From Sperchopsis tessellata (taxonomy: Eukaryota; Arthropoda; Insecta; Coleoptera; Hydrophilidae), in assembly GCA_033557685.1 (NCBI GenBank), contig JAWQRN010000296.1, positions 1 to 31,983 of the forward strand: a DNA stretch of 31,983 nt. Direction: 5' to 3'. Position 1 is the stretch's first letter; each line of letters starts with the position of its first letter. A program made the position numbers and the translations under genes. Below are positions 1-12,185 of this stretch, piece by piece. The notes beneath the pieces were generated by a model. It was not told where the DNA came from. It did not search any database and saw only the letters and a list, made by a program, of their open reading frames with translations.

Positions 1-12
1 TATATATATATA

Positions 13-1819
13 TTTAATCTTGCACTCTTAAAAGCCTTGTTTGTGGTAAATTCAATAAATTCTTATGATAGGTGTTCCGTTCATGTTCACGCATTGTTTC
101 ACTAAAGTATGTCTTCTCAGAAATAGAATATTTAAGCAAATCAAACAAAAATAACTAATTTAAACGTTAGGTTAAGCTGCCAGGAAGATTTCGTTTTCAA
201 TTAGACAGGCAAAATAATGTTTCATAATATTGCTCTACACTTACAGTTTGTATTTATTTTGTGTCGTAAGAATATGAAAATCGAAGCAAAAAAAGAAGAT
301 TAGTAGATTCAAGAGAATTAATGCAGAATAATATTAGTATTGGTCAAGATTTAGGGATTTCTTTATATAAGTATAGAAGGAATTCTTAACATTGGAATAT
401 TTCGTAAATACTGAATGGTAAAGCTGCACTGATGCCTTTTAGGCACTGAACTTGAGGTAAATGATAATAGTTTTATGAAATATTAAACAAAAATTATGAC
501 AAATTTAGCCATATTTGTTGAATCATATTAATGCTGTTGATAAAATTCTAGAAAATGACAGGGATAATATTGCTGTTACTTTGGCAACCATACAAAATTT
601 AAAGCATATTCAATTATTACGATGTCACTAAAACTATAGCACAACTTTTTCAAGTTCTGAGAAGAGAACGCGAGTTCAAAGCAACTATTCAAATTTATCG
701 TGGAAAAAAGAGTATGTAGTTTCAATATGAATATAAAGTGGAATTGTTAAAAAAACCAAGAATAATATATTGAATTTTGGCATATAGATGAAATTTTCTG
801 TGTTCTAAAAAGTTGGGTTAAAAAATTATTTCTAATTGTAAGATAAAAAGAGCAGGTTAATAAAAAAACTAATTGCAAGTTTGCAGTATTTATTGATTAA
901 ATGATTATATTTTATCAGTATATGTATAACAGTAGCAAGTAGCTTAAAATATATATCTTGAGTATCAACATGAAAAAGTTTACAGATAAAAAAAATTGTA
1001 AAATATAACAATTGAAAAAGTATAACAGCAAAATTCTTATTCTAACTTGAAAAACGTTTAAATAAGCAGAAGAAAACAATTACAAATGAGATTTCAGTGT
1101 TATTATTTTTATATTATAATGAAAATATATATATTTTTTGTACCTATTATTTTGAAGCTACAAAAATCTAATTTTTGAAATTTTCTGGCAATGTGGATCA
1201 AAGCCCATAATGACTTGGAAACTATTTGAATCACTTAATGCTGAAACAACCAATTACTTTTTGTAACTTTTCAGGAGACAAAAAAAATGTTTCATATTAA
1301 AATTGTTATTTTGTATAGAATTTCAATGATTCGCAAGCCAAGATCTATATTTTAGGTAATTTACAAAGAAAACTCAAAATTCAATGTCAAAAAAATTTAC
1401 TTTTTTTATACAGAACTTACATTAACATAATATGAAATAACTTAACTTCTTTATTTTTGCTCTTTTTAAACGAATCAGCTTAAAGGTGTTCCAAAAAAAG
1501 CCATTAACACAATATAAGTCGATGACATACATTGTTTCTGCAAGAATCAGCTAAAGTGACATGACTGTAATTCGTTAATCATTATCAACACTTAAGTTCT
1601 TTCAGCACCAAATGACGGAGAATGGTTGAAAGTACGTTCACATGATAAGTTGAAAATATCCAAAAAGTGACTTGGATTGTTCCAGCAATTAGCGATTAAT
1701 TTATAAACTGAAACCTCATTTTATGTACTAGCAACAAGAAGTTAAGTAATGTTAGTGTAAAACGTATTATTTTGTAAAATAATTACATTTTTCATTTAAA
1801 ATCCCACAACATATATATT
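13..1819. other. AT-rich stretch, no gene seen
   Basis: Both strands are full of stops; no motif or repeat unit recognised apart from poly-A and poly-T runs. Confidence 0.6.
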
Positions 1820-2285
1820 TGTGGTGTGCCACACGGAAGTGTGTTAGGTTTAGTTTAGTTTATTAATTTATGTAAATGATCTATACTCTTGCGTAAAATA
1901 TGGGAAACCTAAGCAATTTACAGTTGATGCTGTACATTTTTACAAACATACCGAATAGCAACAAATGATCTATCAAATGAACTCAGACCTAAAACAACTG
2001 ACTATGCATGATCCGAAACAAATTAATCGTGACAAAATCGTTGGCATAGCAGGCATATTCTGAAACCTGGAGAAAACATTAGGACTATTTTCACGCAAGA
2101 TGCTGTACCATACATTAGTCGAGTCTGGACTTTTGCATTCCTGTGAAACCTAAGTCAACTGCTCCCAAACAAACTGAAAATTTTAAAAATCATAAAAAAT
2201 AAAGAACAAAATCTCTCAATAAAGAATTTGTTACTACGAACATATAAAATAATGATCTACGGCAACATATTTAGTATAGGATTAA
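1820..2285 (+). pseudogene. LINE reverse-transcriptase relic (Jockey/CR1-like)
   Basis: One frame reads GVPHGSVLG at 1823, the conserved G-V-P-Q-G-S motif of non-LTR reverse transcriptases. After a frame shift it continues LLIYVNDL, then a decayed catalytic segment (VDAV where the family has A-D-D), NSDLKQL, and near 2210-2280 a stretch like the family's LY-x-x-x-I-x-x-x-x-x-YG segment. It has stops and frame breaks; non-functional. Confidence 0.6.
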
Positions 2286-2330
2286 TTTAGATGATTTTTG
2301 TAAATATTTATTGTTTCCAAAAAGTTTATA

Positions 2331-2356
2331 CTTATATATATATATATATATATAAG
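2331..2356. repeat. TA microsatellite
   Basis: Run of alternating TA inside CTTATA...TATAAG. Similar runs are at 1-12 and 13461-13480. Confidence 0.9.
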
Positions 2357-2568
2357 TAAATATTTGTAAATAAATAAATATAAACTGATAGTAGTGGTAT
2401 ATCTCAAAAAATTACTCTACTATTTGCATTATCAATTAACCTATTACACACACTGTGTAGTTATAAACCATTGATATTTATGAGACATGTTAAAAGATGA
2501 GTTGTGATATTAAAACCATTTACTTGTTATGTTCAAGCCAAAGATTTGCGTCACTCAAAAATTCATAT

Positions 2569-2924
2569 TGTTACGAAACTACTGCTGAACCTCTATGCCA
2601 CTGAGCGAAACACCTAGTACTTGAACCTACCAGTAAGAAGAGGAGACACTCCTGAAGGCCATCAGTCCAAAGCTGCCTCGAATAGTTGAGAACAGATTTC
2701 GTCCGGATTTATAAAAAGCCGGCTGCAATTCGACTTGCCAGTTTAACAACAACGGTGCTACCCGCTGTTCAGAAGGAAATTATACAGAAACGTGAAGTAT
2801 TTTGACAATTAATATATCCGCTGTAAATGCTGTTGCATAAATATTATTGTAAGCTGCCAACTTTAAAAATATATACACTTTAAATTTGTTGAATTGTTAT
2901 TTGTGAACAAGTAAAAATATTACA
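2569..2924 (+). repeat. 5' long terminal repeat of an LTR retrotransposon
   Basis: Starts TGTTACGAAAC and ends TTACA, the TG...CA boundaries of an LTR. Inside is a core promoter: TATAAAAA at 2710 and a CCAGTT initiator at 2738, about 30 nt apart. A gag-like coiled-coil stretch follows downstream. No second LTR copy is seen in the window, so the exact right boundary is an estimate. Base composition is more GC-rich than its surroundings. Confidence 0.55.
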
Positions 2925-3019
2925 CTGCTGGCAGGCATGCTATTTTAACAACAAATAATAAATAAATTAAACAAAGTAAAACAAAGTATTATTAAACAGA
3001 CTACAATCTAGTTTAAAAA

Positions 3020-3440
3020 AAAATGATTGATAAATGGAAACTAGGTAAAAAAATGGTAGACACAGAAGAGAAACCAGAAGAACCAAAGAACATAAGCCAA
3101 ATTCTATTAATGTTCAAAAACGTGTTAAAAGAAAATTCTAGAAAATGTGAAGCAGCTAGAAGAAAATTCTAGAAATTTAGAAATCAAACTAAACAAAAAT
3201 TCTAAAGTTTAGAAAATAAACTAGAGAATAGAATTCCAGAGCATTTGAAACAAAAATAAAACAAAAACTCGAAAAAACTTCTAGGGGTGAAGAAAATTCT
3301 AGAAGCTTAGAAAATAAACTAGAGGAAACTTTCTGATTGATTGAAGAAAATTCCAGAACATCTGAAACAAAAGTTGAACAGAGACTGGTAGAAACTTCCG
3401 GAAGTTTGGGAAAGCAAAGCACCAGAATCTTAAATTTCCC
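3020..3440 (+). pseudogene. broken gag-like stretch of the LTR element
   Basis: From the ATG at 3053 a short frame reads MVDTEEKPEEPKNISQILL and breaks at a stop near 3170. The following 250 bp holds repeated motifs of the type ENSR-x-LE-x-KLEE (GAAAATTCTAGAA recurs at DNA level), spread over several frames by stops and shifts. Such heptad-like N-terminal repeats are typical of gag proteins of insect Ty3/gypsy-type elements. The pol region expected next is not recognisable; a LINE relic follows instead. Family assignment is inference. Confidence 0.45.
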
Positions 3441-3689
3441 AATCAGTGGACCTAGTGTACACGAAAAGTTATGGAATTACCAAAAAAAAACATGATGGAA
3501 ATTCAAAGTTCAAGTGGTTGGTTATTGCTTCAAAGCATAACATACCATCAATTATAGAAAAGTAAGTGATGAAGCCAAAAGTGTATGTGGTAAAACTGTG
3601 GATGAAAACCTATTTGAAAAAATTAGGCTTTGAGAAATCAATACAAAGTTCAACACAGATGAATTGCTACTTTCTTTAAAACTTTACCC

Positions 3690-4190
3690 TGATTAAACTC
3701 TTAAAACAATGAAGGCTGCTCGGATACCTGGATGTCTCAAAGGTATCATCTGAAAGAACAAATACCTCAAAACAGATTGTAAAGTGAGAACATACAAAAC
3801 AGCTATAAGATCCATAATGACTTATGAGACCGAAACAAGGGCGGACACGGCTAAAACAATGCAACTAGCAAGCACTGTAGAAATGAGAACACTGAGGACA
3901 ATACACGGGAAAACATTATTTGACAGAATAAGAAGCGAAGAACAACAAGAAAAAAGTGTTATCCAGGATGTATCCGGATTGATAGGACAAAGAAGAAAGT
4001 ACTGAAAAAGACACATACACAGGATGGAGGAGAACAAATTGATGAAAAGGTCAAAGATGAATATACCAACAGGAGAAAAACCACAAGGCGGACCATCCAA
4101 AAGAAGGAATGTTGAACATCTTCATCAAATGTGGCATAAATGGAACAAAGAGACAAAGCCATCTGTATATATTACACTAAATATGAAAGA
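3690..4190 (+). pseudogene. RTE-like LINE 3' end (C-terminal RT region)
   Basis: Frames read KVRTYKTAIRSIMTYETETRA, then MRTLRTIHGKTLFDRIRSE and, after a stop, KRHIHRMEENKL and GEKPQGGPSKRRNVEHL. This order matches the region after the reverse transcriptase of many arthropod LINEs: YKT-x-x-RP-x-x-TY-x-E, then EM-x-x-LR-x-I-x-GKT-x-x-D-x-x-R, then H-x-x-RM and a G-RP-x-x-RW end. Stops and short shifts show it is dead. Confidence 0.7.
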
Positions 4191-4209
4191 AGAAAACTCA
4201 TATATTTAA

Positions 4210-6600
4210 AAATGAAAAATGTGTCAGTGTGAAACTATCAAAGAAAAGAATTGGATTGTGCAATCACGACTAGTACAGTAACAAGAAAATTGGTTATCAA
4301 AAAACTTATTAAACCTAGATATTTTAAAACTGTAAAACATTTGCCAGCAGCTAATAATTCTAATAAATAAGTGTGGATAACCAACAAATTTTTTAAAAAT
4401 GAAATGATAAAGTGAGATATGGAACTTGATTTTAGTACTAATTAACAACTGCCAACTTAAAATTTTAAATTAAGTTTTTACTATCAAACATGACAACAAT
4501 TGTACAATGGTTGGATCAGTTATATGACAACAAAGGACGCCCACGTGTAAAAATGCACATCATCAGAAACTTACCGCTGTGACGTATGAACTATGAATAA
4601 TAAATAGCAGTGAGAGCAATTATACATTAGCATTTATTTAGTAGTTGTTAAAACGTAACATACGAACAAAAAAGTTCTTCCTCATAAAAATGTGTGTTTT
4701 AAAAACCAAGTTTCCTTTTTGCAAAATACAACTGACCAGATAATTATACGTACATTAGTATGTTATTATCGAAAATTTATTGTGAAGCACATGTTAGAAC
4801 ATCTCGAAACAAAAATTTTAAATAAACTTACTAAATTCAATAAATTTAATACACAAGGCATGAACCGGTTGAAAGATTATGGCGTCTGTAGGTGACTAAG
4901 AGTAATAATCGAAAAATATGGAAATTTTTGATGAAAAATGTTTTTTGATAATTGTGTTATAATGAACAGCATATTGACTAGATAAATTGTTACAAGACAC
5001 ATTGGCAACATTAATTGTCCCATTACAACACTCTCTTGTGACAGATCACAAAATGGATTAATCTTCTAAAACATAACTTTTACACTAGAAGATAAAATTT
5101 TAAAAATACTGTTCCTTATGAATTAATAATTGTAAGTTTTATTTTTAATGATAAACGATGCTGTGATGGAATACTATTGATAATTGCATTGTTCTAATAA
5201 ACAATAAAAATTACCCCTAAGTGATACTGAATCAAAATTTAAAATTGTGTCTTTGTGGAAATGTAAAGTTTGTTTCAAATAATTAATAATACCTTTAATT
5301 TGAAAGAATTTAAATGTTTGTTTTTGTAAAACAATTTTACATATTTCCTATGAAAATTTTGAACATATATGCACAAATTAATTAATTTATATACACAAAT
5401 CAGTCAAGTAGTAAAATAAATATATATGTATATTAGGTCCATTTGGAAAAATATTTTAGTATAGACAAAAAAAATAAACATTGATGATCCCGTTTTAACC
5501 TTTATTCTACAAACATACGAGGTGTTTCTAAATTGCATGCAAATAATTTTACGGTGGAATTGCTCATAAAAAGCTATAATATTAGTTTCTGCTTTATTAG
5601 TAATGAATATGTTCTATTTAAAATATATGCATTCATTTCAGCATCATATGTAACTACATATTTTCAATTTGAAACATACAAAGTTGATTCTTTTTTGGCT
5701 TTACTAAAATATTTTTAAATTGGTATATTTGATCAATTAGGTAACGTCCTTCATTGATAAATCATTTTATTTACAAAATAGATAATCACAAGAGGCATTT
5801 TAAATATGACAACATACTAATAATACAGCGCACTTCAAAAATGTATAAAAGGTTATAGTACTGTTAGTATTCAGATTAGTATAGCTATCAAGTGGTTAAG
5901 GCCACACTTGAAATTGTGCTTAGACTTCTAATGTAATAAATAGTTGACACACAAAAACACCAACTTAAGAGTATGTATAAAAATAGCAACTTTTTCAACT
6001 GACCTATAATTTTTCATTTAAAACACATATAACACTTTATTGTTTTAAAATGTAAGCAAATATTGGGTAGTTATAAACAAGATTTATGCATACTATATTA
6101 TGGAAAAAAATTGTACACTCAGGATATTGTACTTGGCTGATCGTTTTCAAAATGGATAAAATATTTTTCATTATAAGTGATTTTAGTAAATCGATAATTA
6201 TAGACCAGTTTTTTTTATAATACTTATAATTACATATTTTATATTTATTTTCAACAATTTGAACTATTTCTTAATGAAATGAGACATCTGACATGTATTT
6301 TCAGGAAAAGATTCAGAAATAATATTTCACCATATAATATGACACTATTAACTAATATTAAAAAAGATATTGAATGTAAGAAACCAACAGAAATCTCATT
6401 TACAGGAAAGATGTTTCCTTGCAGTAACCAGGTAGAGACTCTGTAAAGTTTTCCATATGCTTACTACCCAGAAACACCTTTTTCCTATTATAAAATATAT
6501 GTTTTAATATACGTGAAAATTTTATGAAATTCCTAAACACATATTATAACTTTTTTGTTTTAAACTTGAAGCTAAAATATAAACAATCTAAAAATATTAA
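4210..6600. other. AT-rich intergenic stretch, no clear gene
   Basis: Open frames are short and match nothing I recognise. AGGTGTTTCTAAATTGCATG at 5520 resembles the GGGTGTTTCTAAAT start of a repeat common in insect genomes (low confidence). TATAAAAGG at 5842 with TTCAGATT about 28 nt downstream looks like a core promoter but leads to no gene. Confidence 0.5.
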
Positions 6601-7340
6601 ACATATTACATATAGGTATCCTTTGTTATTTCAATGAAAGTTACTGAAGAAATTTAATTTCCACAATCTTTTCCCATAAATATCTCAAAAAAATATGTGA
6701 TAAAAACAAAATTACTATTTAAAAAAAACTAAATGGTGACACAATGAATAACATTGCCTGAGTTTTTTAAATCATCCGCATATCAATCAACACCAGTAAA
6801 TATTCAATAGGATTTTTTTTATTCAATGGATTTACTTTGGCAGCAGATGGCAGTTTTCAAGTCATTGGTGAGCCACTGAATGTTCATCAAACACAACGTC
6901 AGTTTTACCCTAATGGATTGCGCAATACAAAATGGTAATTTTAAAGAAAACGTTTCCAAATTTCAAATCATTAATTAAAACAAAATATAGAATATTTTTT
7001 TATGAATTGTGTGACTTTCAGAGTCTTAAAATAAAATTGCAGAATACTGAGAGAAAGGGGCTGAAATGTAAACAACGTAAATATATTACATATAGGTATC
7101 CTGTATTGGTTCAGTGAAAGTTATTCGATTCAAAATATAATTTCCAAACTTTTCCTGTAAAAGTCTTAGACAAATATGCGATGAAAACAAAAGTTAATGA
7201 CAGTTTTGCCTTGATGGATTGCGAAATATGTTACTGTCATTTAAAAAATAAAAACTATTTTCAATCATGAATTGAAATTTTATGAGTTGTGTGACTATCG
7301 GCGGAGTCTTAAAATAAAATTGTAAATACCGAAATTAAGT
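6601..7340. repeat. imperfect direct duplication, two copies
   Basis: TATTACATATAGGTATCC occurs at about 6604 and 7084, each followed by TCAGTGAAAGTTA-type sequence and a similar 110-bp stretch. CCTAATGGATTGCG (6909) recurs as CCTTGATGGATTGCG (7209), each followed by GTGTGACT and GTCTTAAAATAAAATTG. The first copy carries about 180 bp more. No coding potential is seen. Confidence 0.55.
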
Positions 7341-7479
7341 CAATTTTGTAAAGGTAATATTATGCAGGAAAATTTGAATAGGTTAAATTGCAGCTACCAC
7401 ACTAGAACTATCAAACATCTTTAAGCTTAATGAAAAAAAAGAGAATACATACATAATCAGTGAATCCTCTACCAATTGA

Positions 7480-7795
7480 TGTAGAGTTTATATCTTATCT
7501 TACTCAACTTTTTACTTACAGAATTTGCACTAATATGGTCTTTCTAGCCTTAACCTTTTCTCTTGTTCTACCGTGTTCGTTTGTGTTGTTGGCTTTCCTT
7601 TTGGTCTCATTCCTTAAGTTGTTGACTCCAATATTTTCTTTGTCAGCCCATCTTCTTCAACTATTCTGGTAAAGTGACCAAACCACTTAAATTCTCCTCC
7701 TTCAATGTCCTCATTCTTTATTTTTTTTCGTCTTGTCACTTTGCCTATCCATCAAAGATGTTTCATCTCTGTAGCCTATATTTTCTGATAGTTTT
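7480..7795 (-). pseudogene. LINE C-terminal relic
   Basis: Minus-strand translation gives FKWFGHFTRIVEEDGLTKK and then GMRPKGKPTTQ, matching the W-F-G-H-x-x-R-M and G-x-RP-x-GRP-x-x-RW ends of non-LTR retrotransposon ORF2 proteins. A stop separates the two motifs. It faces a second relic on the plus strand from 7830. Confidence 0.6.
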
Positions 7796-7829
7796 TAATG
7801 TTCATGACCATGGATGGATGTCAGCATAT

Positions 7830-8710
7830 CAGTGTTAAACACTGACAATTTTGTAGTAATGTAGTAGCTGGTGCTGACAGAGAGAGTAAATAGGAGAAGA
7901 ATATTGGATGTGAAAGTCAGAACAAGTTCTGAAACCATTGTTTGTTCGTGGCAAGAATAATGACCAAAGAAGTAGAATTTGTTAAAAATAACTGTGTGGA
8001 AGCGAAGCAGAAGGAAAAGATAAAAGCCAACTGTTTCAGGTGCCCACAGGTTAGGCAATAGAAAAAAGAACATAAAAAAACAATTGAAGAGATATGGTGA
8101 ACAGATTTAGAACTCTCGATCTGGAATATGCATGGAGAAACTTAAAGTGAATACTATTGAAAGCAACAGAGAGTGTTTGTGGAAAGAAAGGTAATAAAGA
8201 GGAAAAAGCAAACATTTTGCAGGCAAATAAAAACAAGTGGGAGGAGTTTGGAAGATGAATGGAGACCAATAGTAAGAAGAATCAGTAACTGTTTTTCAGA
8301 GTAATAGACAGAAATGGAAATATAACTACGACAGAAATCGAGGCGAATGGAAACAGGAGGAGACATTATGGGAAAACATTAAGACAGAGAAAAGTGGGAA
8401 GGCATACAAATGAAAGAAGTTAAAAGGGTCATTAAGAGAACGAAAACAGGCAAATCAGCAGGTTGATGGAATTACATAGGAGATGGTGTTTGCAATAGCT
8501 TAGATGAATAAAGAAGTGCTGAAGAACTGGAGGATGTCATTTTCTTGCTGTTAAATAAAAATGAGAATAGCAGAGATTGTGAGAATAATAGGTGAATATC
8601 GCTACTTAGCGTTCCGTAGTAGATCTATGAAAGAGTATTGGAGATTAGAGTAGAGTGGGGCCGATAAAGGTGGAGCAGATTTTTGTGCTAAAGCAGAAAA
8701 AGTGTTATAA
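7830..8710 (+). pseudogene. LINE relic: linker and N-terminal RT region
   Basis: Near 8305 a frame reads DRNGNITTTEIEANG, like the linker before the RT domain in RTE-type elements. Near 8412 the DNA encodes VKRVIKRTKTGKSAG, corresponding to the family's V-x-x-A-I-K-x-M-K-N-G-K-S-A-G motif; further on, degenerate counterparts of the Y-R-x-I-S-L-L segment (near 8600) and of Y-E-R-V-L-E (near 8628) can be traced over several frames. Heavily decayed. Confidence 0.5.
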
Positions 8711-8714
8711 ATAT

Positions 8715-8868
8715 AACGAAGAGGCTTATTTGTAAGAATTAGTTGCTACCTTGGCCGAACATGAATGTATTATTTTGAGATTTGATTTAATCAAATTTCA
8801 AAATAATACATTCATGTGTGGCCAAGGAAGCAACTAATTCATATTCGTATGCAAAAATAGCCTTCGTT
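8715..8868. mobile_element. fold-back (MITE-like) palindrome
   Basis: Inner arms 8736-8786 and 8790-8840 are 51 bp each with 47 matching positions and a 3-nt loop. Beyond them, similarity continues loosely to AACGAAG at 8715 and CTTCGTT at 8868. No open frame. It sits between two LINE relics. It looks like a short non-autonomous DNA element; no target-site duplication could be fixed. Confidence 0.6.
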
Positions 8869-8879
8869 CTTCTGCCATT

Positions 8880-9195
8880 TGAAACTGGAAAAGGTGCTCT
8901 AGAACTGAGAAGCAACAAATATCCATCCTCCAATATAAGCCTGCATTTTAGTTTGTAGATTTTTGTTACTGTTTCCTTGCTTATGCCTTTGGATACTATA
9001 ATTTTTCTGTACTTTGTAGTCTGTAAATTAAAATTTAATTTACTATCTATGATAATACCAAGATATTTTGAAAAGCTAACTGAATGAAGTATATATTGAG
9101 ATGAAGTAATTGTATGAGAGGGCTCATAAAGGATTTAGATGAATTTGGTCTGAGCCCCCATTTATTAAACCACTCGGCAAGGATTATCAGCCTAG
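8880..9195 (-). pseudogene. LINE RT relic (region after the catalytic site)
   Basis: Minus strand reads AEWFNKWGLRPNSSKSF and, one frame shift later, SVSFSKYLGIIIDSKLNFN. This matches the W-x-x-x-WGL-x-x-N-x-x-KT and KYLG-x-x-x-D-x-x-L segments that follow the YADD box in Jockey/CR1-type elements. Frame-shifted and truncated. Confidence 0.6.
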
Positions 9196-9259
9196 GCTTG
9201 TAGATTTTTCTCATTGAAAGCAGAATTGTCCACAGACTATAGTAGTTTCTTTTCTGGCT

Positions 9260-9965
9260 TATTTTACTTCTCCTTAAGATCTTTCTACAGAACTAACGCA
9301 CTTTGAAGTTATTAATTCAAGTCATCCTCAAACTTCCCTGCCCAATCTATTCATGTTTCAAGGTATTTAAACATTTGGACTTATTTCACCACTTGATTAT
9401 TATTATCACATTAAATTGTCTCCTATTTCTACTCACTATCATATCTCTCTCTGACCTTGCATATATCACATGATCATTCGTACATTTGCCCACAGAGATC
9501 TTGATGCGGCAAAGATTCCTATGAAATTGTTAAATTTCTCCTTTGCATCTCTTTATTACGTCACCATCCATAAGCACAATAGCAGCAAACTAAGCATTAA
9601 TCCTACCTCAGTCCCTCCTTGACTTACAGATGATTTTATATAGCACCTGTTTTCACTGTAGGTACTTCACACCATCCACTCTCCTAAATATTTCTTTCAA
9701 GACAATGAAGTTCAAAACATTTTTTTTTATTTGACTGAAAACAAAAATGAGTTTCTATGTGATCTTGCCTGTCTGTAACAACTCTTTACATCTACTATCT
9801 CTGTTTCTTGAATTAGTGCATCCGTATTCTCTCAAATCATTTCCTAGGCTTACTCAGAAGGGCTTTAATTCTATGATATTTCCATCACGTACCAACCCAT
9901 TTTAAACACTGGCGCAATAACTGCTATCTTCCGATCATTTGGCACCCACCAGTGCATCCATGGCA
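9260..9965 (-). pseudogene. second LINE RT relic, minus strand
   Basis: At the 9960 end, minus-strand frames read VPNDRKIAVIAPVFKMG, the start of the RT domain (family: P-x-x-W-K-x-A-x-I-x-P-I-F-K-K-G-D). Near 9385-9270 there is KCLNTL/FKYLET-like sequence followed by GKFEDDLN, like the FKYLG...E-I-x-x-R-I segment. The middle is unreadable. It is distinct from the relic at 8880-9195 because both contain the same KYLG region. Confidence 0.45.
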
Positions 9966-9969
9966 ATGA

Positions 9970-11930
9970 CAAAACTGCCGGCAGCCCCACCCGAAACTTT
10001 TTTTATAATTACCCGTACCTGGCTCAACCCTGAACAATTTAATTCACACGTTCATGGCAGTTTTTTATCATACGGAAATTAATATTTAATTAAAGCTTTA
10101 GAATTAAGTTGCCAATTGTCATTTATAAAATGCAATGTAAACTTCGTGTATGATATATGTTTATAAGCATCTATCTACATATCGGTGGATGCACTGCACT
10201 GTTGTGCAATAATTAATGGATGATAGATGCTTTTCGTATATTTTCCCGCTTCTTTCTGAAAATTCCAGGAAATTGTAGTGGAATGCAGTAACGAATTTTT
10301 ACCACTTAAATTTCCATAATTTGCCCCGATTTTTAATATTTTTTGAATAATTAACAATATCATAAGCTATTATACCTTTAGAGCACAATCAAACACTTTT
10401 TGAGATATTTTTTTTGCCTGAGGATGAAAATGTTTGGCCAACAATTATTTTGCAAGTGTAACACTTAAACTGAGAACTTCCAGTCTTAGATGACGAATAA
10501 CTTAAAATTGATTTACAGTTTACACTCTGAACTGCTCCAATTATTTCATTTGTAGATTGTTTAATACATTTCCATATATCACATTTTGCATTTACTCTTT
10601 CAAATAAAATGTAGTTTCCAGTTTTAGTTTTATATCTTCTCGTTCATAACAGGGAATCGAATATATCAGCACAAATTTTAAATGTAAGAAATAAATGCGG
10701 AACCACTGATGAAATAATTATTCAAAACGATATCCTACTATATTTAAAGAAGATAAGAACTAATGCATGAATTTTTTGCCATGAGAGCAAAGGACCGCGG
10801 GGAATCACATGTGAGAGAACGGCCCCACGAGTTGGAAGTGAAAGAAGAGAGATGCTATTCTGTTTGGACGGGTACATATGTACCTATGTATGTATTTTTA
10901 TTTGGCATGAAAATTGCATAAGTTGACACACGGCCTGAAACAAGCCCTTCTCTTGAAATGATTAAGCCTGTGCCCAAATATATTTTAAGTTACCCAGTCC
11001 AGACCGTACAGGTCTCCAACTAGTACACCATTTCTAAAACAGTCAACATTTAAAAATAGCCAATGCAAACATAAAAATTCTTATAATTATTTATTATTAT
11101 AGACAAAGTAGAGTGACAGTATAACATTATCTATAGAAGACATTTTTTGATTCTATGATTTAACAGTTTTTTTTTTATTTTAAATTTATGTTCACCTCGG
11201 CATTCTCGCCATTAGCCTAGTTCTGTTTTAATTTTCGAACCAAACTCATTTAATTACACAAGACAATTTTTGTTTCCTTCACTTAGACACCTCATATTCA
11301 CACGTATTTAACAGATTGAATCCAAGTCGTATCTAACAGTTCTGCTAGCCAATAATATTTCATATCAAGTATTTTCTTTTTTTATGATTAGTATATAGTT
11401 AACTGGAAATTAAATGTGTCACCGAGTGATGATTTGTAATAAAATGATATTAATAAATCAAAAATAAAATACATAGAAAAAGACCAAATGATGAGTAAAT
11501 CTATGAATAATTGTATATAATTAAAAATTGGCAGTTATTCATTTGCGGAAAATATTACATTTTCACTTCATAAAAATTTATCTAAAAATAATAACTATGA
11601 CAAAATCTTACCAGACACAACCTGACAAAAAATGTAATAAACTACCTTCAATAAAAAGTGTAACTCTATTGCAACGTATATATGAGATATATATTGATTG
11701 TGCAGGGACCCTAGGCCATTAGGTAGTTCAATCGAATCGGAAAAAACTCACAGAATACCTAATCACTGTTCTGCATCATATGAATGAAAAAAAAAAACTA
11801 TATCACTATATAGAAAATTGCTGCAAACAACTCATTAATTTTTTTTTCAAAATATGTGATATAGAAATTCCATTCCAGTTTTCGACTCTTAATTCATATT
11901 TATAAGAAATAGTACTATAAAACTAAATAT
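9970..11930. other. intergenic stretch downstream of LRSAM1, nothing recognised
   Basis: A slightly GC-richer patch at 10790-11010 has no readable frame or repeat. No RNA gene seen. Confidence 0.5.
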
Positions 11931-11932
11931 AT

Positions 11933-11938
11933 TTTATT
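11933..11938 (-). promoter_or_regulatory. candidate polyadenylation signal of LRSAM1
   Basis: AATAAA on the minus strand about 250 nt past the LRSAM1 stop. In such AT-rich DNA the hexamer is common by chance, so this only marks a plausible 3' end; 11939-12185 would be the 3' UTR. Confidence 0.3.
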
Positions 11939-12185
11939 GCTTTCATTTATGTATCTGTGCCAAATTACTGCTAAAAAGCTACATTCTTTATAATTATAAT
12001 ATAATATTTAAAAATTTATGTTAATCATATCACAGTTATAGTTTATAAGAAAAATTAAAACATAACTTGGTGTTGATAATTTAATATAAAATTATATAAT
12101 AAATTATGAATAACTGCCATAAATGTATAGATATACAAACAGGCTCATAATAAGTAAAGCTTTAGTTTTAAAATCCATAAGGTTT

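Noticed and set aside
3189..3422. 77-codon minus-strand open frame
   Set aside because: Low-complexity Ser/Phe/Leu sequence that mirrors the repeated gag-like motif on the plus strand.
7795..8366. Three overlapping minus-strand open frames
   Set aside because: Phe/Ser/Leu-rich shadows of the plus-strand LINE relic; no motif in them.
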